Made by a program: the position numbers and the translations under genes
In this document: positions 24,552 to 30,175 of the stretch, piece after piece
How the letters are laid out: each line of letters begins with the position of its first letter
How positions within the stretch are numbered: the stretch's first letter is position 1
From: Nocardiopsis sp. CC223A
GTDB lineage: Bacteria > Actinomycetota > Actinomycetes > Streptosporangiales > Streptosporangiaceae
Direction: 5' to 3'
DNA: 32,938 nucleotides
Assembly (NCBI RefSeq): GCF_030766825.1
Contig: NZ_JASFDV010000077.1
Location: 1 to 32,938, forward strand
Notes under the pieces: generated by a model
Databases searched by the model: none
Told to the model about the DNA's origin: nothing
The model's input: only the letters and a program-made list of their open reading frames with translations

Positions 24552-25402
24552 AGGGCGGCCTCCTTGAGCGGGTCGGGGGCGAGGACGCGCGGCCCGAGGG
24601 AGAAGCGGGACATCCGGGTCATCCACACCACGGCGGTGGCCCAGAGAGCACCGATACCCGCCAGCACGATCTGCCCGATCGCGCTATCGAACGGCGCGAG
24701 GTAGTCGGGGTTGAACAGCAGCAGGAACGCCCCCATCCCCAGCGTCGCGCCCATGATGATGCGCGAGGAGGTGCGCAGCCGCGCCCGGCTCGCCGACACC
24801 TTGACCAGCATGGCGGCCTGGTCACGGGCGGACTCGGCCAGTGCCCCCAGCAGGACGCCCAGGTCGGTGGCGTGCCGGGTGGCGGCCATCGCCAGGGCGG
24901 AGGCGACCAGGTCGCCGGTGGGGTTGTCGACGGTGCGGGCGAAGGTGTGCAGCGCGTCGCGCGGCTCGCGGCCGCGCCGCATGTCGTCGGCGAGCCGCTG
25001 TACGGCCCCGCGCAGCGGTTCGGGGGCGATGGGCGCGGTGGCCGCGACCGCCTGGTGCAGGCCCGAGGACCCGGCCATGAGGTCGCGCAGCATCTCGGTC
25101 CAGGCGGCGACCGCCTCGACGCCCTCCACCTGTTCCTTGTGCTCGGAGTCGCTGCCCAGGACCTGCGGGGCCCACCAGACCGCGGCGGCGGCCAGCGCCC
25201 CGGCCACCGGCCAGCCGGTGAGGAGCCAGGCGCCGACGCCGCCGGCGGTCGCGAAGGCGATCTTGCCGGGGCGCGGGAGCGGCCGGGAGCGGCCCCGGCG
25301 GACGCGGGCGGCGACCAGCGGGGCGGCCCACACGCACAGCAGGAACACGCCGAGTCCGGCGACGCCCCCGGCGGTGGCGAGCAGGAGCGTGTTCGTGTTC
25401 AC
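24548..25402 (-). CDS. tadB: TadB, inner-membrane platform protein of the tad pilus
   Basis: The product is 284 residues. GTG at 25402 overlaps the cpaF stop (GTGA). N-terminal helices (LLLATAGGVAGLGVFLLCVW; VGAWLLTGWPVAGALAAAAVWW) lead to the T2SSF domain (about 95-230) with AWTEMLRDLMAGSSGLHQAV, LRGAVQRLADDMRRGREPRDAL and GVLLGALAESARDQAAML. Two C-terminal helices follow (IIMGATLGMGAFLLLF; GQIVLAGIGALWATAVVW). It partners with TadC. The length is typical of actinobacterial TadB. Confidence 0.9.
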   Translation of the reverse strand: MNTNTLLLATAGGVAGLGVFLLCVWAAPLVAARVRRGRSRPLPRPGKIAFATAGGVGAWLLTGWPVAGALAAAAVWWAPQVLGSDSEHKEQVEGVEAVAAWTEMLRDLMAGSSGLHQAVAATAPIAPEPLRGAVQRLADDMRRGREPRDALHTFARTVDNPTGDLVASALAMAATRHATDLGVLLGALAESARDQAAMLVKVSASRARLRTSSRIIMGATLGMGAFLLLFNPDYLAPFDSAIGQIVLAGIGALWATAVVWMTRMSRFSLGPRVLAPDPLKEAAL

Positions 25403-26757
25403 CGGCCCCACCCCGCCGTCTCCGCCTGGAGGGCCAGGGGGTCGAAGCCGTGGTCGGCGAGCGCGTCGAGGGTGTCGGGGCTGGGCGGGGCCGCGGGGAG
25501 GCGGCCCTGGCGCGGCGAGTAGCGGTAGATCTCGTTGGAGACCACGTTCTGTCCCTCCGCCCCCACGACCTCGCGCACGCTGGTCACCCGGCGTTCGCCG
25601 GTGGGCAGCGCGGAGACGTGGACGACCAGGTGGACGGCGGACGCCACCAGCGACGCGGTCGCCTCCAGCGGCAGCCGTTCGGCGGACTGGACGGCGTAGG
25701 CGCCCAGTTTGGTGAACGCCCCCGCGGAGCCGGCGGCGTGCAGGGTGGTGAGGCTGCCGTCGTTGCCCTGGCTCATGGCGTTGAGCAGGGGGACGGTCTC
25801 GCTGCCGCGGGTCTCCCCCACGATGACGCGGTCGGGGGACATGCGCAGCGCGGTGCGGACCAGGTCGGCGATGGTGATCTCGCCGACGCCCTCGATGTTG
25901 GCGGGGCGGGCCTGGAGGGCGACGCAGTCGGGGTGGGCCTCGCGGTCGCGGTCCAGGCCGAGCTCGAAGACGTCCTCGATGGTGACCAGGCGCTCGGTCG
26001 GGGGGATCTCGGAGGCGAGGGCGCGCAGCAGCGTGGTCTTGCCCGCGCCGGTGCCGCCGGTGACGACCATGTTGCGGCGGGCGTGCACGGCGGCCCGGAA
26101 GAGGGACACCAGGGCCGGGTCGAGCGTGCCGAGCTTCTCCAGGCGGCGCAGCGACGAGTGGGTGTACCGGTGGCGGCGGATCGACACCGAGGGCTGGCGG
26201 GAGACCTCCATGACCGCGTTGAGGCGCTCCCCGCCGGGGAGCTGGAGGTCGAGGATGGGCGCCCCGGGGTCGAAGCGGCGCTCGCCGCTGGCCGACTCGG
26301 CGGCCAGGCGGCGGACCAGGGCGACGACGTCGTCGGTGTCGGCGAACAGCCCGGCGTGCAGGCGGCGGCTGCCGTCGGCGAGCCGCACCCAGGCGTCCAC
26401 TCCGTTGATGTTGATGTTCTCGATCTCGGGGTCGTCGAGCAGGGGCTGGAGCGGCCCGACCCCGGTGACCTGGGCGAGCGAGGCGGCGGCGATGGCGGCC
26501 TCGGTCGCGGGGGCCAGCAGGGGGCGGCCCTCGGCCAGGGCGGCGCGGGCGGCCTCGTCGAGGATGTTGGCGATGACCCGGTCGGCGCGGGCGCGGTGCT
26601 CGGCCGGGGTGTCCGGGTCCTCGCCGCGGGTCTCCTCGCTGATCCGGCGGCCCGCCTCGGCGGACACGTAGGCGACCCACTGGGCCTCCACCCGGTCGGC
26701 CCCGGGGTCGAGGAAGCGTTCGACGGCGCGGTCGGCGAACTCGTCGGGCAGGGTCAT
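25399..26757 (-). CDS. cpaF: CpaF/TadA secretion ATPase of the tad pilus
   Basis: The product is 452 residues. ATG overlaps the cpaE stop by four bases. After an N-terminal helical part (LLDDPEIENININGVDAWV) comes the ATPase core. It holds Walker A VTGGTGAGKTTL (Lys240), the Asp box RLVTIEDVFELGL, Walker B DRVIVGETRGSE and the His box DGSLTTLHAAG, all intact. It is a type II/IV secretion ATPase that forms a hexamer under TadB/TadC and powers pilus assembly. The acid-rich N-terminal 60 residues vary in the family. Confidence 0.95.
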   Translation of the reverse strand: MTLPDEFADRAVERFLDPGADRVEAQWVAYVSAEAGRRISEETRGEDPDTPAEHRARADRVIANILDEAARAALAEGRPLLAPATEAAIAAASLAQVTGVGPLQPLLDDPEIENININGVDAWVRLADGSRRLHAGLFADTDDVVALVRRLAAESASGERRFDPGAPILDLQLPGGERLNAVMEVSRQPSVSIRRHRYTHSSLRRLEKLGTLDPALVSLFRAAVHARRNMVVTGGTGAGKTTLLRALASEIPPTERLVTIEDVFELGLDRDREAHPDCVALQARPANIEGVGEITIADLVRTALRMSPDRVIVGETRGSETVPLLNAMSQGNDGSLTTLHAAGSAGAFTKLGAYAVQSAERLPLEATASLVASAVHLVVHVSALPTGERRVTSVREVVGAEGQNVVSNEIYRYSPRQGRLPAAPPSPDTLDALADHGFDPLALQAETAGWGR

Positions 26758-27500
26758 GCGTTCACCCCCGGGGGCAGCGGTGCGTAGACCATGTGCTCGG
26801 TGCGGGCGGCGGCGAGTGTGCGCGCCAGCCGGTCGGCGGCCTTGAACAGGGGGCGGCGCTGGGGCCGGGCGATGTCGCGTTCGCCGCGCAGGAACTGGGC
26901 GGAGCGGGGGTCGTCGGGCACGCGCCCCCAGACGGCGGAGCCGAGCGCGCCGGTGATCTCGCCGACGCCGCCGCGGCCGCCGCAGACCACGACTTTGAGG
27001 TCGCGGGCGGGGAAGGCCGGGGCGAGGAGGTGCTCGCGGGCGCGGCGCAGCTCGGTGAGCCGTTCGGAGACGACGAGGACGGCGTGGTCGACCCGGGCGA
27101 TGAGGGCGCGGGCCGGGGAGGAGGGGGTGAGGCGGCCCAGGTCGAGGACGGCGACCGGTGCCGCCATGGCGGCCAGCGGCAGCGGGTGCTGGCCCAGGAG
27201 CCGCACTGCGCCCTCGGCGGGGTCGGCGGTGACCGGTGCCGGGCAGACCCGGAGCCCGCCGGGGAGGATCTGGGTGTGGGCGTCGGGGTCGGCGCCGCCG
27301 CCCCGGCGCATGGCGGCGGCCAGGCTGGTCAGCCCGGGTTCGGTGGGCAGGCGGCGCCAGACGGCGACCGCCCCGCCGGAGGGGTCGGCCTCCACCAGCA
27401 CCCCGGGGGAGTCACCGGGCCAGACCGCGGCCAGGGCCATGCCCACGCTGGTCGTGCCCGGGGCGCCGCCCAGGGAGAAGACGGCGACCGTCGTCGTCAT
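26754..27500 (-). CDS. cpaE: CpaE/TadZ-like MinD-family protein
   Basis: The product is 248 residues. Its ATG overlaps the cpaB stop by one base (TGATG). The N-terminus TTTVAVFSLGGAPGTTSVGMALA is a deviant Walker A, and VLVEADPSGGAVAVW and VAVLDLGRL stand in the switch positions of the MinD/ParA fold. The loop reads GGAPGTTS where active members have KGGxGKTT, so both lysines are missing and ATP hydrolysis is doubtful. Proteins of this slot place or localise the pilus machine. No receiver domain is present, unlike Caulobacter CpaE. Confidence 0.85.
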   Translation of the reverse strand: MTTTVAVFSLGGAPGTTSVGMALAAVWPGDSPGVLVEADPSGGAVAVWRRLPTEPGLTSLAAAMRRGGGADPDAHTQILPGGLRVCPAPVTADPAEGAVRLLGQHPLPLAAMAAPVAVLDLGRLTPSSPARALIARVDHAVLVVSERLTELRRAREHLLAPAFPARDLKVVVCGGRGGVGEITGALGSAVWGRVPDDPRSAQFLRGERDIARPQRRPLFKAADRLARTLAAARTEHMVYAPLPPGVNA

Positions 27501-28174
27501 CACGCCCCTCCGCGCGGGTGGACCTGCACGAGGCTGACCTGGCCGGCGGAGGCGGCCGCGGCGATGCGGGCGGCGTCGGCGGAGGAGACCAGCAGTTCGA
27601 CGTTGACGGCGCCCTCGACCCCCGGGTCGGGGGCGAGGGTGCGGACCAGGGCGAGGTAGGCCTGGGGGGCGCCGTCCTCCTGCTGTTCGCCGCCGCTCAC
27701 GACCACGGACACGCTGGCGCCCGCGCCCAGGGAGGCGGGGAAGCGTCCGGGTTGGAGGGTGGCGCCGACCAGGGCCCGGTCGGACTCGGGGAAGGCCGCG
27801 TCGGCGCCCAGGGCCGACTCGGGCAGGACGCCGCCTTCGACCACGGGGAGGGTGAGGGTCTGGCCGACGATCTCCTCCATGCGGGCGGCGTCCACGAAGG
27901 AGAGGCCGGAGGACACCGACATCTCCGAGACGCGCAGGTCGTCCAGGGTGAGGATGTGGCCCGCGGGGAGGTCGGTGTCGGCGACCACCACTCCGGTGCG
28001 GTCGTCGAGGCGTTCCAGGGCGATGACCCCGCTGAGAGCGCCCGCCGTCGTCAGGGTGAGGGCCAGCACCAACCACCGCCAGCGCCGGGCGCCGCCGCCG
28101 GAGAGCCGTACGGCGGGGGGCTGCTGTGTCTGCCGCCCCGCCCCGGGGGGCGGGGCCGTCGTCGTCTCGACCAC
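27500..28174 (-). CDS. cpaB: CpaB/RcpC-like protein with SAF domain
   Basis: The product is 224 residues from GTG 28174; no better start is present and the ribosome site is weak. A Pro/Gln leader precedes one transmembrane helix (about 32-53, WLVLALTLTTAGALSGVIAL). A SAF domain follows: VVVADTDLPAGHILTLDDLRV, then MEEIVGQTLTLPVVEGGVLPESAL. A C-terminal beta-rich part includes ASVSVVVSGG and VNVELLVSSADAARIAAAAS. CpaB proteins act outside the membrane and are thought to guide or hold pilus parts at the wall. Confidence 0.85.
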   Translation of the reverse strand: MVETTTAPPPGAGRQTQQPPAVRLSGGGARRWRWLVLALTLTTAGALSGVIALERLDDRTGVVVADTDLPAGHILTLDDLRVSEMSVSSGLSFVDAARMEEIVGQTLTLPVVEGGVLPESALGADAAFPESDRALVGATLQPGRFPASLGAGASVSVVVSGGEQQEDGAPQAYLALVRTLAPDPGVEGAVNVELLVSSADAARIAAAASAGQVSLVQVHPRGGA

Positions 28175-28197
28175 GTCTGTCTCAGTTCTTCTCGGTG

Positions 28198-29046
28198 TCA
28201 GTGGGTGTCCGTGACGAGTCCGTGGGACTCGCGGACGGTGAGGTCGACCTCGGAGGTGCTGGTGAGCTGGTCGAGGGCGCCGCCACCGCCGCCGGAGAAG
28301 CTCCACTCGGTGTCCCAGAGCACGCGGACGGTGACGGTGCGGGCGGCCTCGGACCCGGGGGCGGTGGTGTAGACGTGCCCGCAGTCGGGGGAGGCGGAGG
28401 CGGCGTCGTGGACGGCGGGGTCGAACGGGGTGCCGGGGCCCTCGCACTCCACGGTGGAGCCGTCGCCCATGGTCCACAGGGTGCGGGCGGGGGTGGCGGT
28501 CACGGTGAGGGAGGAGTCGCCCAGGGCGGCGGAGGTGGACTCGGCGCCCCAGGTCTCGGGGTCGACCCACAGCCACAGCGGGGTGTTGACCAGGACGAGG
28601 GAGTCGGTACCCGGGGAGGTGGCGATGGTGGGCTCGGGGAGCTGGAAGGCGCCCATGGCCTCCTGGATGGTGGTGAGGGGGTCGGTGCCCTCCTCGCCCT
28701 CGGCGGCCTCGGCGAAGACCTCGTCCCAGTCGATGGCGTCCCAGTCGATCTGGCTCCAGTCCATGGACTCCCAGTCGATGGCGTCCCAGTCGACGTCGGC
28801 GTACTCGTCGGAGCCGCCCGTGCCGCCGGTCCCTCCGGTACCGCCGGTCCCCGGCGTGCCGGGGGTCCCGCCCTGTTCCAGGATCCAGCGCAGCAGGATC
28901 TCGCAGCCGTTGCCGCCGGAGGTGCCGCACTCGACGCTGCCGAGGAGGGAGCCGTCGTCATCGGCGTGCGCGGGCGCGGCGGCCAGGGCCGCGAGCACCA
29001 GTGCGGCGGCGGCCGCGGCCGCCGCGGGGGGTAGGGGTCTCAACAT
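28198..29046 (-). CDS. Secreted tad-locus protein with D-W pentapeptide repeats and PKD-like domain
   Basis: The product is 282 residues. ATG at 29046 overlaps the lipoprotein gene end by seven bases. A Sec signal peptide (RPLPP, then an Ala-rich helix, cut near AAPAHA/DDD) is followed by two cysteines (SVECGTSGGNGCEILL). A Thr-Gly-rich spacer and five copies of a pentapeptide (xDWxx: VDWDA, IDWES, MDWSQ, IDWDA, IDWDE; residues about 84-108) follow. The rest holds a PKD-like beta domain (VTATPARTLWTMGDGSTVECEG ... CGHVYTT), a fold common in surface proteins. Proteins of this type stand at the head of actinobacterial tad operons and are often mislabelled as ATP/GTP-binding. The repeat may bind a metal or wall partner; that is inference. 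Confidence 0.7.
   Translation of the reverse strand: MLRPLPPAAAAAAAALVLAALAAAPAHADDDGSLLGSVECGTSGGNGCEILLRWILEQGGTPGTPGTGGTGGTGGTGGSDEYADVDWDAIDWESMDWSQIDWDAIDWDEVFAEAAEGEEGTDPLTTIQEAMGAFQLPEPTIATSPGTDSLVLVNTPLWLWVDPETWGAESTSAALGDSSLTVTATPARTLWTMGDGSTVECEGPGTPFDPAVHDAASASPDCGHVYTTAPGSEAARTVTVRVLWDTEWSFSGGGGGALDQLTSTSEVDLTVRESHGLVTDTH
28723..28797 (-). repeat. Five 15-bp tandem units coding the D-W repeat
   Basis: Five in-frame 15-bp units (plus-strand form GTCCCAGTCGATGGC with small changes) lie head to tail from 28723. They encode DW-centred pentapeptides in the secreted tad-locus protein. The second and third units have diverged most. Confidence 0.9.
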
Positions 29047-29543
29047 GATCCGGCCTCCCAGATGCGTAGTTCGGACACGCGCCAGGCGAGTCCGTCGTGG
29101 ATGAGCGTGGCGTCGACCTTGCGGGGGCCCGCCGTCCCCGTGGCGCCGCCGGTCCGCCAGGCGGAGTCGTCCACGCAGTCGGCGACGACCGCGAGTTCGG
29201 GGCTCTCGACGGTGACGGTCGGCGCGAGGACGGGCTCCCCCTCGGCGGTTCCGCCCGCGGCCGCCTCGTCGAGCGCGGTCCGCATGATCTCCCGGGCGGC
29301 CCCGACCGCGTGGTCGTCGAGGGCGCGGGAGGCGTCCTGGTCGCCGTGGGAGGCCGCGACCACGGCGTCCCACATCCCGGTGTAGGCCGCCAGGGCGGCG
29401 TCCTCGTCTCCGGCGGCGGTGGCCGCGGGCGGCGGTTCCGTCTCGGCGGCGGCGCCGTCCGTTCCGGCGGCGGGCTCGGAACAGCCCGCAACGGCCAGGA
29501 GCGCGCAGGCGGCGAACGCCAGGCGGGTCGGGCCGGATCGCAT
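29040..29543 (-). CDS. Lipoprotein with NTF2-like domain, first gene of the tad operon
   Basis: The product is 167 residues from ATG 29543, with GAAGGGA ten bases upstream. The N-terminus RSGPTRLAFAACALLAVAG-C ends in a lipobox (Leu-Ala-Val-Ala-Gly-Cys, Cys21), so the mature protein should be lipid-anchored outside the membrane. A disordered Ala/Glu/Pro linker is followed by an NTF2-like domain: YTGMWDAVVAASHGD, ARALDDHAVG-like helices, then VTVESPELAVVADCVDDSAW and KVDATLIHDGLAWRVSELRIW. It probably binds a pilus or wall component; no enzyme motif is seen. The longer frame to 29726 covers the promoter and is not coding. Confidence 0.8.
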   Translation of the reverse strand: MRSGPTRLAFAACALLAVAGCSEPAAGTDGAAAETEPPPAATAAGDEDAALAAYTGMWDAVVAASHGDQDASRALDDHAVGAAREIMRTALDEAAAGGTAEGEPVLAPTVTVESPELAVVADCVDDSAWRTGGATGTAGPRKVDATLIHDGLAWRVSELRIWEAGSC

Positions 29544-30175
29544 CGCGGTTTGTTCCCTTCGATGTGCTCCGCCCGGGCGGGACGGGGGGGTGGGGGCTGG
29601 GGGCTGAAGCGACAGCAGGATGAGGCGGGTCCGTGGGGAGGGTCGACACCGACCGATGTGGTTTTGCGTGTGTTTGGTTGCATCTCCGACAGCCGAGAGC
29701 TTAACCAGGACGACCAAACCCAACAACCCTTTGTAAGATGAAAAACACGCAACAAAACGGCGCCCGCAGGGAACCGAAAACCGACGGCCCGGGTGAGGGC
29801 GCCCCCGGAGCGCACGCGCCGAGGATCCGCGAACAGCGAGAACCCCACGTCAACGGACTTCCGCCCGGATCAGCGCCGGCCGGGGCGGCCTTGCGCGGGT
29901 GCTCCCGCGCGGCGGCCCCGCCCCCCTGCGGAACGTGACACCCGCCACGTCCCGGCGCCCGCGGGCGGCCCGGACGCAACCCGCAGGACCGCGACAGGAC
30001 ACACCGTGCGCGCCCTCCCGAGCGCCGGCGAACACCCGGAAACGCGGGCGCAACACGAACGCCCGCGTGACCTCTTCCGAACGCCGCGCCCCCTCCGCAC
30101 CGCTTCCTGAACACCGCGTGTTGGTGCTACCTTTACCGTCGCTTCAGGCTGATATGGCGCGGAGAGGGGGTCGGC
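29544..30175. other. Divergent intergenic region between tad operon and second giant gene
   Basis: This 632-bp stretch has no credible gene. Between about 29650 and 29770 it is clearly A/T-richer than the rest of the window and holds the tad promoter. The right part returns to high GC. Before the giant gene, TTCCTG (30104) and TACCTT (30128) are spaced by 18 bases and are a weak candidate promoter. A good GGAGAGGGGG ribosome site lies at 30161. Confidence 0.55.
29698..29726 (-). promoter_or_regulatory. Promoter of the tad operon
   Basis: On the minus strand TTGTTG (29726-29721) and TAAGCT (29703-29698) are separated by exactly 17 bases. The region is the most A/T-rich of the window, as expected for a strong promoter or a silencer-bound one. 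The RNA would start near 29690 and have a leader of about 145 bases before the lipoprotein ATG. Confidence 0.6.
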
